Position numbers and translations under genes: made by a program. The notes under the pieces were generated by a model. The model saw nothing but the letters and a program-made list of their open reading frames with translations. It was not told where the DNA came from and ran no database searches. Positions 43,745 to 51,077 of a stretch of 64,000 bases of DNA are shown piece after piece. This DNA comes from Enterococcus ratti (GTDB lineage: Bacteria > Bacillota > Bacilli > Lactobacillales > Enterococcaceae), in NCBI RefSeq assembly GCF_001886195.1, contig NZ_JXLB01000013.1:1-64000 (forward strand). The letters run 5' to 3'. The number at the start of each line of letters is the position of its first letter. Position 1 is the first letter of the stretch.

Positions 43745-44686
43745 TCACTGAATCTCCTTTATCACTAATCTATTTGAAGTTGATAAGCTGTAAATTTCCT
43801 CATCTTTCATTACATATGGATATTTCTCTGCTATTTTCTTCAAGTCTTTTCGTTTAGAAACGACTGATTTTAAACAAATAATCCGATTAGGTGTGATACC
43901 TGTAGAGGCATTCTTTATTCCAAGTTCTTGGATAATTTGATTGTCGATTTGTCGAATACTCTTCTCTAATTCCTTCTTATTTTTGAGCAACTCTTCTTTT
44001 TGATCGAGTAGAACATCATAATCGGCATGAAGCATAATTTCAGTTGAATCTAATTCCGAATAACGCTCTTTTAGAAAATCTGACGTTGCTTTACTTCCAT
44101 CGATCAGTGGCTCTTTTCCGCCAATAATGTTCGTTTCCCAAAAATCAACTAACCGTTCTGTGATGATGTCAATCAGTTCTTGATCTCGTTCAACTCGTTT
44201 CCATATAAATCTTTGACCACCAATCAACACAGCGATATAACAATAATCCTTGTTCAAAACATTCATATAATGTTGCACTTGACACAAATAACTGAGTGGC
44301 ACTTCTTCTCCTTCCCATTCTTTGCTAAAAAATTGATTCGCTGTTTTACATTCAAGAATGGCATTTTCTCCTACTACATCACGGTCGATATTTGCTCTTA
44401 AGAATGGATGTAACGGATGTTCAAACATTTGGTTTCTTCTACGGACCTTTTTGCCTGTTCGTTCTTGAAATTCTTTGGCAACAACTTCTTCTAAAACATT
44501 GCCCCAATAAGCTGGTTCGCTCTCTGAATCTTTCAATTCAATTTGACCCGTTTTCTCAAGCCATAATTGATAAGGAGATTTGTATTTATTCAATCCAAGT
44601 ACGGTTGCGACATCAGAACCACCAATACCTCTTTTGCGGTCTTCGAGCCATTCTTGATGACTCATGTCTAAAGTTGATTTACTCAT
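43745..44686 (-). CDS. YqaJ-family viral recombinase nuclease
   Basis: 313 residues from the ATG at 44686, which is preceded by AGGAGG. The lambda-exonuclease-like core shows GIGGSDVATVLGLNKYKSP, then RANIDRDVVGENAILECKTAN with the catalytic Asp/Glu-x-Lys pair, and VQHYMNVL. A long helical insertion (about 220-260) precedes the end. It resects DNA to produce the substrate for RecT. It overlaps the small acidic gene upstream by 8 bp. Confidence 0.9.
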   Translation of the reverse strand: MSKSTLDMSHQEWLEDRKRGIGGSDVATVLGLNKYKSPYQLWLEKTGQIELKDSESEPAYWGNVLEEVVAKEFQERTGKKVRRRNQMFEHPLHPFLRANIDRDVVGENAILECKTANQFFSKEWEGEEVPLSYLCQVQHYMNVLNKDYCYIAVLIGGQRFIWKRVERDQELIDIITERLVDFWETNIIGGKEPLIDGSKATSDFLKERYSELDSTEIMLHADYDVLLDQKEELLKNKKELEKSIRQIDNQIIQELGIKNASTGITPNRIICLKSVVSKRKDLKKIAEKYPYVMKDEEIYSLSTSNRLVIKEIQ

Positions 44687-44777
44687 CTTCATCCTCCTCA
44701 TCGATTGGTGCTTCATATGAAGGTTTGCCCCAATCTTCATCGGTTAAATAGTTGTCAAGATTTGCTAACTCGTTCAT
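44679..44777 (-). CDS. very small acidic phage protein
   Basis: 32 residues, mostly acidic at the end (PIDEEDEDE). AGAGGGGA lies before its ATG, and its own 3' end supplies the AGGAGG for the nuclease gene. It may act mainly as a coupling leader, but the peptide is likely translated. Confidence 0.5.
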   Translation of the reverse strand: MNELANLDNYLTDEDWGKPSYEAPIDEEDEDE

Positions 44778-44919
44778 GTTTCCCCTCTTTTCTGCTTGCT
44801 AATACGCAAAGCACAAGCGCGACAATTGCGAATAACAAGCCAAAGATGACGTAGTTTTTTGCTACAAGTACTAACGTTGTAAATAAAATAATCAATAAAT
44901 CAATTATTTTTTCGTTCAT
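44755..44919 (-). CDS. small phage membrane protein
   Basis: 54 residues with two membrane helices (LLIILFTTLVLVA at about 8-20 and VIFGLLFAIVALVLCVLA at about 24-41) and a basic tail. AAGGAGCG precedes the ATG. Function unknown. It overlaps the acidic peptide gene in another frame. Confidence 0.55.
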   Translation of the reverse strand: MNEKIIDLLIILFTTLVLVAKNYVIFGLLFAIVALVLCVLASRKEGKHERVSKS

Positions 44920-44922
44920 GTA

Positions 44923-45348
44923 CTATCGCTCCTTTGCTATTTTGCTCACACGCTCTTCATATAAGCGTAAATATAAATCTTTAAACGCTTGATACGCTTC
45001 TTGTACTTGCAGTAACTGCTCTTGCATTAAATCCTTGTTCTTGGTAACACCAAAAACATTCAATGCTATTTTTTTCAATGATTCGTGGATTGTAGATTCA
45101 GTTAAAAATTTTCCTTCAGCCGCATAGATTGCTCTCAGTGGTTCAAGCATTTTTTTATCAAAATCATCTTCAGTAAAATACTGTTTATTGACTGCGATTA
45201 TTTCTTCATTTTGGATAGCAACTGGTCGAAACACGTCAAACGTGCGAGTACCAATTAAATTGCGTTGTTCATCTTTCAACTTCGCTCTTAAATCAGCTAC
45301 ATCTTCATATTCGATAATCAGTTGATGTTTCTTTGCCATTTCTGCCAT
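44923..45348 (-). CDS. phage early protein, unknown
   Basis: 141 residues from the ATG at 45348 behind CGGAGGA; an extension upstream would cross the likely promoter of the operon. The protein begins MAEMAKKHQLIIEYEDV and is largely helical toward the end. No family recognised. Confidence 0.65.
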   Translation of the reverse strand: MAEMAKKHQLIIEYEDVADLRAKLKDEQRNLIGTRTFDVFRPVAIQNEEIIAVNKQYFTEDDFDKKMLEPLRAIYAAEGKFLTESTIHESLKKIALNVFGVTKNKDLMQEQLLQVQEAYQAFKDLYLRLYEERVSKIAKER

Positions 45349-45376
45349 TGTTGTTCCTCCGTTATCATGGTATACT

Positions 45377-45589
45377 TTAGCTAAAATGATTTTTAAAAAG
45401 TGCATCAACACTTGTGCCGAGTATTTCGGCTAGTTTGAATGCGGTACTCAAGCTTGGTAGGCGTGTACCGTATTCAAATCTTTGGTATGAAGTTAGCGTA
45501 ATTCCTATTTTTTTTGCTACTTCATGTTGCTTTAGACCTGCATTTTCGCGGGCTTTTTTTAGTTTTTCGTTATTCAAATCACATCCCAC
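45377..45589 (-). CDS. XRE-family phage regulator (leftward, Cro-like)
   Basis: Up to 70 residues with a standard HTH (LKQHEVAKKIGITLTSYQRF). It shares the string SYQRFEYG and nearby PSL with the divergent gene at 45685. The start is unclear: GTG at 45589 or TTG at 45577. It is the first gene of the leftward early operon and lies directly behind a near-consensus promoter overlapped by paired operators. Confidence 0.8.
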   Translation of the reverse strand: MGCDLNNEKLKKARENAGLKQHEVAKKIGITLTSYQRFEYGTRLPSLSTAFKLAEILGTSVDALFKNHFS

Positions 45590-45603
45590 TTTCTTTATTG
45601 ATT

Positions 45604-45660
45604 ACATCCGATTGGGTTGTAACCTAATTTTATTATACATCCATATTGGTTGTAGTCAAG
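45604..45660 (-). promoter_or_regulatory. early promoter with two identical-pattern operators
   Basis: On the minus strand TTGACT (45655-45660) and TATAAT (45633-45638) are separated by 16 bp. TACATCC-N5-GGTTGTA occurs twice (45604-45622 and 45637-45655), 33 bp apart. The upstream copy fills the promoter spacer and the other lies just downstream of the start. Binding by one of the two flanking XRE proteins is very likely. Confidence 0.8.
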
Positions 45661-45684
45661 TATTTTTATTTTGGAGGTTTTCTC

Positions 45685-45897
45685 ATGGAAACAAACATTC
45701 CTGACAGATTAAAACAACTTAGGGAAACAGCCAATTTGACTCAATCAGATATGGCCGAAATACTTGATGTAAAGCTGCAAAGTTATCAACGTTTCGAATA
45801 CGGTAGTAGACGCCCCAGTCTCGATGTATTAATCGTCCTCGCCGACTACTTCGATGTATCGCTTGATTATTTGGTCGGTAGGTCAGACGAGAAATGA
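45685..45897 (+). CDS. XRE-family phage regulator (rightward)
   Basis: 70 residues from the ATG at 45685 behind GGAGG. The HTH reads LTQSDMAEILDVKLQSYQRF and the tail SLDYLVGRSDEK has the usual post-HTH signature. It is a lone rightward gene in a leftward block, divergent from the similar leftward regulator with two operators in between. A weak hairpin followed by seven T (about 45895-45919) ends it. Confidence 0.8.
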   Translation: METNIPDRLKQLRETANLTQSDMAEILDVKLQSYQRFEYGSRRPSLDVLIVLADYFDVSLDYLVGRSDEK

Positions 45898-45958
45898 TCG
45901 CTCAGGCGGTCTTTTTTTGTTTCTTGCCACTTCTTCTGGCGTTCACGCCATTGTTCCC

Positions 45959-46036
45959 CTAAAATCTAGGTTTCATTTCTTCGTGGTATTCCTGATTTAG
46001 TTTTCGCATCAAGTGTTGATGCTCTTGTAAGGTCAT
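45959..46036 (-). CDS. possible 25-residue phage peptide
   Basis: ATG at 46036 preceded by an unusually strong GAAGGAGGGA site; peptide MTLQEHQHLMRKLNQEYHEE followed by five residues. It is short, but the spacing argues for translation. No function can be given. Confidence 0.4.
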   Translation of the reverse strand: MTLQEHQHLMRKLNQEYHEEMKPRF

Positions 46037-46061
46037 TCGCTCCCTCCTTCGTCTCTCACCG

Positions 46062-46160
46062 TCACCACCTCCAAGAAGAGGAGTTGCATTATGAAAAAGT
46101 AGTATGAGTAGCAGATATAGAAAGGAGGTAACCTGCAACTCCTCTTTTCGGAAGCGGTGA
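46062..46160. repeat. large inverted repeat with ribosome-site-bearing loop
   Basis: AAGAGGAGTTGCA (about 46076-46088) pairs perfectly with TGCAACTCCTCTT (46134-46146). The pairing extends outward with interruptions (TCACC... GGTGA) to 46062 and 46160. The 45-base loop contains AAAGGAGGT and a micro-frame ATGAAAAAGTAG on the plus strand. It separates the DUF771 gene from the small genes downstream. Confidence 0.7.
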
Positions 46161-46182
46161 GTATGTGATAAATTTTGTATAT

Positions 46183-46467
46183 TTAAATCTCAAATGTTTC
46201 TTTTAAGAACCTTTGCAATTCAGTTCGTTCAATTCGAATATCTTGTTCACTCCATTGTTGAATCTTTAAACCTTTTGAAATCCAACCGCTTAATTTGTCA
46301 TCACCAATTCTCAATATTTCTTTTACTTGAGACTTATTCGGGTAAGGTGGTAATTCAACAGTTTTAGTCAACAAGCTGGATCGCTTTTCGATTTCTTTCA
46401 AAACAATAAAAGTAATATTACTTGCTAATTCGTTTTGAATTACTTCATCTGGAATGTTTAGTTGCAT
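46183..46467 (-). CDS. DUF771 phage protein
   Basis: 94 residues. The family core LPPYPNKSQVKEILRIGDDK and GWISKGLKI is present, and the C-terminus reads RIERTELQRFLKE like a MerR/excisionase-type HTH. DUF771 proteins are frequent near Cro in Gram-positive phages and may act as excisionase-like DNA-binding proteins. The leader CAACAGTGTAGGAGGTG recurs before neighbouring genes. Confidence 0.8.
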   Translation of the reverse strand: MQLNIPDEVIQNELASNITFIVLKEIEKRSSLLTKTVELPPYPNKSQVKEILRIGDDKLSGWISKGLKIQQWSEQDIRIERTELQRFLKETFEI

Positions 46468-46583
46468 AGATTACACCTCCTACACTGTTGATTTTCTTGA
46501 AACCAATTTAAAATTAAAATCAATGTTAATTAATGATAATAATTTTGAAATTCTAGAAATCAAATTTGATGATGATTCTTGCT

Positions 46584-46802
46584 TTATCGAATTTTAATAA
46601 AGTTGGATTCATATTGAAGCTTGTTATAAACCCATTGGAGACTTGCATACGCATCATCGTATGTTAAGTCCCTATTTTTTAATTCAGCTAAAATTGCTTT
46701 TCCTGATTCTTCAACTTCTTTTGAAAAACCAAATTTATCAACGTCATTATTACGCTTAAATTTTGTTAAATAATGTTCTTTTTTATTTATCTGTTTTTCC
46801 AT
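46584..46802 (-). CDS. small phage protein, paralogue of 47181-47405
   Basis: 72 residues. The C-terminal half (ILAELKNRDLTYDDAYASLQ) aligns with the C-terminal half of the 74-residue protein encoded 380 bp upstream (VLEEVKKNDMSYVEANEALR), and both end IKI or near it. The N-terminal parts differ. Helical; function unknown. Its ATG follows a CAACCAGCGTGAGGTG leader. Confidence 0.65.
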   Translation of the reverse strand: MEKQINKKEHYLTKFKRNNDVDKFGFSKEVEESGKAILAELKNRDLTYDDAYASLQWVYNKLQYESNFIKIR

Positions 46803-46930
46803 ACTCTCACCTCACGCTGGTTGTTTTCACCCTTAACTTCATAGCTAAAGCCATATTTATCAAAAATCAAAGTTCCTGTTTCTGTCTCAATAATTAGTCA
46901 ATTCTTTATCATGTGTATTGTTCCTTCCAT
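46787..46930 (-). pseudogene. 47-codon frame with one nonsense codon
   Basis: The frame from 46930 reads MEGTIHMIKN, then TGA, then continues in frame LIIETETGTLIFDKYGFSYE and on to a TAA at 46787. A leader like those of its neighbours precedes it. One point mutation has probably killed it; readthrough is possible but unsupported. Confidence 0.5.
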
Positions 46931-47001
46931 TCTTTTCACCTCACTCTGGTTGTTTACTTTTTACCTCGTTTGATATAATTAGTTCAAGGAGGTGATTACT
47001 C

Positions 47002-47184
47002 TTGAAAGATATAGTTTATGTTGAAACTTTATCCAACCGAGACTCTGATTTAGTCGTCAATGAATATTTAAAACATGGTTGGATATTGATCAACGTCTGC
47101 CAATTTGGTACTCCTGAAGGGATGGATATTGCTTATATCGTTGGAGCTACCAAAGAAGTATATGAAAAAGGAATACCAGTTTAA
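47002..47184 (+). CDS. small phage protein on the opposite strand
   Basis: 60 residues from a TTG with an ideal AAGGAGGTGAT site. A -10 TATAAT at about 46973-46978 lies just upstream. The peptide centre KHGWILINVCQFGTPEGMD and YIVGATKEVYEKG looks like a compact beta-alpha domain. It is convergent with the gene at 47181 (4-bp overlap) and one of two rightward genes inside the leftward early block. Function unknown. Confidence 0.6.
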   Translation: MKDIVYVETLSNRDSDLVVNEYLKHGWILINVCQFGTPEGMDIAYIVGATKEVYEKGIPV

Positions 47185-47405
47185 ATTTTTATATTCAAAA
47201 CTTTTTCATAAAGCGCTGCGTCTACTAAACGTAGCGCTTCGTTTGCTTCTACATAACTCATATCATTCTTTTTAACTTCTTCTAAAACCAATTGTGCAAA
47301 ACTTGAATATTTAGATTTTGAAATTTCTTCTAATGGTGTTTTTACCGTTTTAGAATATTCTTTAACAGGGATTGATTTTTCATATCTTGGTGTTTGATTA
47401 TTCAT
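47181..47405 (-). CDS. small phage protein, paralogue of 46584-46802
   Basis: 74 residues. The C-terminal 40 residues (FAQLVLEEVKKNDMSY and on to YEKVLNIKI) match its paralogue two genes downstream. Leader CAACCAGCGTAGGAGGTGAG gives a very strong ribosome site and encodes the last residues (NQPA) of the upstream regulator. Function unknown. Confidence 0.65.
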   Translation of the reverse strand: MNNQTPRYEKSIPVKEYSKTVKTPLEEISKSKYSSFAQLVLEEVKKNDMSYVEANEALRLVDAALYEKVLNIKI

Positions 47406-47416
47406 TTTCTCACCTC

Positions 47417-47617
47417 CTACGCTGGTTGATTGCTAGAATCTACTTCTAACTTGATATCCAAAAGTTCTTCGATTTGTTTTAAACGTTCCTTAGGTTTTCT
47501 TTTTTCGATAAAAATATCTCGCAAATAAGTAATTGATATACCCATTCGTCGAGCTAATTCTCGTTGACTCCAACCTTTCTTGATTAATGCAATTAATACT
47601 TGCTGTTTTAAAGTCAT
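47417..47617 (-). CDS. XRE-family Cro-like protein
   Basis: 66 residues with HTH WSQRELARRMGISITYLRDI. AAAAGGAGATG precedes the start. It is divergent from the CI-like gene at 47893, forming the conventional lysogeny switch of the phage. It is the first gene of a leftward unit. Confidence 0.8.
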   Translation of the reverse strand: MTLKQQVLIALIKKGWSQRELARRMGISITYLRDIFIEKRKPKERLKQIEELLDIKLEVDSSNQPA

Positions 47618-47892
47618 TAAATATCATCTCCTTTTAAAACGAAAATTTTACATTGTTTTTTTACTTTAAGATTGACATACAGTGTAATATATTGCATAAT
47701 GTAAGCATAGGAAATACAGCACACAAAATACGAGCTTTACTTATGTCTGAGGAGACTATTAAGTGATTACTTATTTGCTTTTTGTGTGTCGTGAATATCT
47801 TGCTTACAAATAAAGTATAATGCAATATTTTACATAAGTCAACTTAAAAATGTAAAATTTTACTTTTTTTGTAGTCTAGGAGGAATAAAATA
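47618..47892. promoter_or_regulatory. CI/Cro intergenic switch region
   Basis: This 275-bp stretch separates the divergent Cro-like and CI-like genes. Several copies of a TGTAA/TTACA-type half site are visible, among them the perfect palindrome GTAAAATTTTAC at 47852-47863 and ACAGTGTAATATATTGCA near 47681-47698. TTGACA-like and TATAAT-like hexamers occur in both directions. Exact operator boundaries cannot be set by eye. Confidence 0.55.
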
Positions 47893-48303
47893 ATGCTTTT
47901 AGATAGAGTTGACAACCTTATTAAAGAAAAAAAAATGACTAGAGCAGAATTAGAAAGAAAGCTAGATTTTAGCGCTGGAAGTTTAAGAAATTGGAATAAA
48001 AGTACTCCATCTGGAGATAAAATACAAAAAGTAGCAGATTACTTTGATGTATCAACTGATTATCTTTTAGGCCGTACTGATAAACGCCATTATTATGATT
48101 TGACAGAAAAAGAAAAGAAAGATATCGCTATCCAAGCTGAAAAATTACTTGAAGGCTTAGATTCAGATGCTGAAACAAATTATTACGGTGAACCTTTAGA
48201 CGATGAAGATAAGGAAAAATTATACGATGCTATTCAACTTGCATTATCCTTAACTAAGGTTAAAGCAAAGAAAAAATTTACTCCTAAAAAATATCGTCAA
48301 TAG
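47893..48303 (+). CDS. CI-like phage repressor (XRE family)
   Basis: 136 residues. HTH region MTRAELERKLDFSAGSLRNW, then the YFDVSTDYLLGRTD signature, then a helical and basic C-terminus (KKKFTPKKYRQ). It lacks the S24 peptidase domain of RecA-cleaved repressors and is directly followed by an ImmA-type peptidase gene. In ICEBs1 and related systems that arrangement inactivates the repressor by ImmA cleavage. Confidence 0.85.
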   Translation: MLLDRVDNLIKEKKMTRAELERKLDFSAGSLRNWNKSTPSGDKIQKVADYFDVSTDYLLGRTDKRHYYDLTEKEKKDIAIQAEKLLEGLDSDAETNYYGEPLDDEDKEKLYDAIQLALSLTKVKAKKKFTPKKYRQ

Positions 48304-48315
48304 GTGGTCTTTTAT

Positions 48316-48768
48316 ATGCATTTAAACAAATACTGGATTTTAGAAGAAATAGAAAAATTATTTGTAGAATTTGGATCTGATGCAATTAATCCATATAAAA
48401 TAATCAATTATTCTGATATAGATTTAATTGAAACTAATTTAGGAAATAAAACATTAGGACAAACTATACACAATAAAAGATGTTATGTAATATTAATCAA
48501 TCAAAATCTATCTTATTCTATGAAAAGGTTTGTGTTATGGCATGAAATAGCCCACGTTAGACTTCATAAAGGTATTTCTACTGCTGCTTTCAGAACAAAT
48601 AATTTAAATCGCATGATTTATGATATAGAAGCTGAGGCTAATATGTTTGCAATTGAAATGTTAACTAGAACAATAGATGAACAAGATTTATCTTATATGA
48701 GTCAGTTCCAAATTATTGAATATTTAGGACTTCCTCATAATCTTGAACATTTAGTATTACAATATTAA
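48316..48768 (+). CDS. ImmA/IrrE-family metallopeptidase
   Basis: 150 residues from the ATG at 48316 behind GGTGG. The zinc motif is WHEIAHVRLHKG with the third ligand in DIEAEANMFAIEML. It lies 12 bp behind the CI-like gene, so it is the probable anti-repressor peptidase of the lysogeny switch. Terminator-like hairpin CCATG/CATGG with an A-run at 48773-48799 follows. Confidence 0.87.
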   Translation: MHLNKYWILEEIEKLFVEFGSDAINPYKIINYSDIDLIETNLGNKTLGQTIHNKRCYVILINQNLSYSMKRFVLWHEIAHVRLHKGISTAAFRTNNLNRMIYDIEAEANMFAIEMLTRTIDEQDLSYMSQFQIIEYLGLPHNLEHLVLQY

Positions 48769-48857
48769 AAATAAAAAAGCCCATGCTTTCACATGGACTC
48801 TTCCTCATTTCTGAGTAAGCTCTACAATAATTATATCAAAGAAATGAGGAATGGAAA

Positions 48858-49460
48858 ATGAAAAGAAGAATAACACGTAACAAAAGAAAAACAAATAGAT
48901 TTATAGGATGTTTTACAATTCTTGTGGTTATTTTTCTAATAGTTCCCTTGAGTATTACATTAGTAAACAGTAACACAAAATCACAAACTATTGAAGAACA
49001 GTTAAAAGGAGTAAGTAAAAATACTGAACTCAATATTGAGGATAAAAATGCACTTATAACTATTAAAAATGCCAGTGGAATATCAAGCGGAAATTTATTT
49101 ATAAATGTAGGTTTCCCAGAAATTGTTGCTAAAGATTTAAAAATTTTAAAAAATGAAGGATACGAAAATATTCTCATAAAAGTAATTACTGACTTTGTAA
49201 ATGATAAAGGAAACGAATATGAAGGAGTTTTGATGTCAGCACTATTTGAAAACTCAACAATACAAAACATAAATTTTGAAAACTGGATAACAAAAATCAC
49301 AGCTGACTCATCTTCGTTTTATGAATTATCATCTGCTTATTATATACAACCAAAATACTATATTGATAACAAAAATGAACAAACAATTCCAAAATACAAT
49401 TCTAAAACTTCTAAAATTCTTTTTTGGAATTACAATGCTTATCTTCCTGAACAAAATTAA
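48858..49460 (+). CDS. membrane-anchored prophage protein, unknown
   Basis: 200 residues. A basic start (MKRRITRNKRKTNRFIG) precedes a single membrane helix (about 18-37), and the remaining 160 residues lie outside the cell. The extracellular part reads FINVGFPEIVAKDLKILKNE and has no known motif. Position between repressor and integrase is the classical lysogenic-conversion slot, where superinfection-exclusion proteins are often encoded. That role is inference. Confidence 0.65.
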   Translation: MKRRITRNKRKTNRFIGCFTILVVIFLIVPLSITLVNSNTKSQTIEEQLKGVSKNTELNIEDKNALITIKNASGISSGNLFINVGFPEIVAKDLKILKNEGYENILIKVITDFVNDKGNEYEGVLMSALFENSTIQNINFENWITKITADSSSFYELSSAYYIQPKYYIDNKNEQTIPKYNSKTSKILFWNYNAYLPEQN

Positions 49461-49517
49461 AGCCTTCGAGCTTTTCTTTTACAACAGACAAGAACATATA
49501 TTCGAAAGGAGAAAAAT

Positions 49518-49832
49518 ATGCAATATCAAGAATTCAAAGAATGGTTAGAAAACAATTCTAATTCAAAACATATATTTTTAACCAAATGGAAAAACTATCA
49601 AATATCAAAAAATAGTAAACGAACTGGAAAAACAAAAAAGTGGGATGATGATAAAATCATTCGTACTGGCGAAGAAGAATGGAAAAAAATTGTGGCAAAT
49701 ACCTATCAAAAACTTAAATCTCATTTAGGAATTCCAAAATACAACGGATATCAAGAATGGATTGATTTTATAGAAAAAAATGAGATTTTAGAATCATTTG
49801 ATAACAGTATTTTAGAAATAGAATTAGAATAG
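49518..49832 (+). CDS. prophage protein, unknown
   Basis: 104 residues, strongly charged, two Trp-rich helices (FKEWLENNSNSK, TKKWDDDKIIRTGEEEWKK). AAAGGAGA precedes the ATG. It lies between the membrane protein and the integrase. I do not recognise a family; the repeated EW pattern resembles small nucleic-acid-binding proteins only vaguely. Confidence 0.55.
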   Translation: MQYQEFKEWLENNSNSKHIFLTKWKNYQISKNSKRTGKTKKWDDDKIIRTGEEEWKKIVANTYQKLKSHLGIPKYNGYQEWIDFIEKNEILESFDNSILEIELE

Positions 49833-49844
49833 GAGTTGGATTTT

Positions 49845-50990
49845 ATGGCAATGATTAAGCAATACCAAAAGAAAAATGGTGAAAAAGCCTGGTACTTCAA
49901 GACATATCTTGGTATCGATCCATTAACTGGAAAGAAGAGATATACAACTAAAAGAGGATTCAAAACACAAAAAGAAGCGAAAATCGCACTAGCTAGACTA
50001 GAAGTTTTAGCTACAGATAAAAAACTAGTAAAAGATAATAACTACACTTTTACACAAGTAAAAGATATGTGGATTGAACAATATAAACCAACAGTCAGAG
50101 AAAGTACTTACTTACGTGTTAAGTTTTTGTTTGATAAAAACATTTCAACTTTTTTTGGAAATAAAAAAATACAAAGCTATAACATAGCTTACTGTCAAGA
50201 AGCTATCAACAAATGGAAAGAACAATATTCTACCTATAAAGCTTTAAAATGTTATACATCTGCAGTTTTTGATTATGCAAAAAAAATGAACCTAATTAAA
50301 GAAAATCCTATGAAAGAAGTAACTTTTTCAAAAGGAGAACGCAAGCAAAAAAAGACTAAATTAAAATATTTTGAAAAAGAAGAATTACAAGATTTTCTTG
50401 AATGCTGTCAAAAAGACAAATTCCCTATAACTTATCCTCTATTCAGAGTTCTAGCTTTTACAGGAATACGAAAAGGTGAAGCATTAGCATTAACTTGGGA
50501 CGATGTAGATTTTTTTAATAAAACACTTGAAATCAATAAAACTATCACGAGAAATTCAGATAATAAATTTATTTCTACACCACCAAAAACAAACACATCT
50601 ATTAGAAAAATTTCGCTAGATGACGAAACACTAAATATTTTGAAGGCATGGAAAACTCAGCAAAAACGTTATTTACTTGCCCATGGTCAACATGCTAAAA
50701 CAAAGAATCAAATAATTTTTTCTTCTAAAAACAATAATTATATAGATATAACTCGACCTAATATTATTTTATCTAGAATATGCAAAGAACATAATTTCAA
50801 TGATATTACCATACATGGCTTCCGTCATACACATTGTAGCTTATTATTTGAAGCTGGTTTGTCTGTCAAAGAAGTTCAAGAAAGGTTAGGACATTCAGAT
50901 ATTCATACAACAATGAACATATACACTCATGTGACTAAAAAACAAAAAGAAAGGTCTGCTGATAAGTTTGCAGCTTATTTAAATTTTTAA
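49845..50990 (+). CDS. int: phage tyrosine integrase
   Basis: 381 residues from the ATG at 49845, behind AGGAG; a TTG 9 bp upstream is less likely. The N-terminal arm-binding domain (WYFKTYLGIDPLTGKKRY) and SAM-like core-binding domain (about 60-155) precede the catalytic domain. Catalytic residues are visible: Arg in FTGIRKGEALAL, His-x-x-Arg in HGFRHTHCSLL, His in LGHSDIHTTMN and Tyr in NIYTHVT. It performs integration and, with an excisionase, excision. It points at the right att core in the rplL 3' end. Confidence 0.95.
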   Translation: MAMIKQYQKKNGEKAWYFKTYLGIDPLTGKKRYTTKRGFKTQKEAKIALARLEVLATDKKLVKDNNYTFTQVKDMWIEQYKPTVRESTYLRVKFLFDKNISTFFGNKKIQSYNIAYCQEAINKWKEQYSTYKALKCYTSAVFDYAKKMNLIKENPMKEVTFSKGERKQKKTKLKYFEKEELQDFLECCQKDKFPITYPLFRVLAFTGIRKGEALALTWDDVDFFNKTLEINKTITRNSDNKFISTPPKTNTSIRKISLDDETLNILKAWKTQQKRYLLAHGQHAKTKNQIIFSSKNNNYIDITRPNIILSRICKEHNFNDITIHGFRHTHCSLLFEAGLSVKEVQERLGHSDIHTTMNIYTHVTKKQKERSADKFAAYLNF

Positions 50991-50992
50991 AA

Positions 50993-51016
50993 AGTATGGT
51001 CAAAAGTATGGTCAAA
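50993..51016. repeat. arm-type direct repeat beside integrase
   Basis: Two copies of AGTATGGTCAAA in direct orientation directly after the integrase stop. The equivalent pair is at 29899-29919 in the left end. Confidence 0.65.
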
Positions 51017-51030
51017 AAAATAAAAAAAGA

Positions 51031-51059
51031 CTAAAAACCTTAAATATCAAGGTTTTTAG
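51031..51059. terminator. terminator between integrase and rplL
   Basis: CTAAAAACCTT (51031-51041) pairs with AAGGTTTTTAG (51049-51059). A/T runs on both sides allow it to terminate both the integrase and, from the other side, the rplJ-rplL transcript. Since it lies inside the prophage, the phage supplies the ribosomal operon with a replacement terminator. Confidence 0.8.
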
Positions 51060-51077
51060 CCAATTAAAAATCAATAA

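Noticed and set aside
45900-46060. Possible tRNA or CRISPR repeats in the gap near the small early genes
   Set aside because: No cloverleaf or regularly spaced repeat can be found here, and none was found elsewhere in the window.
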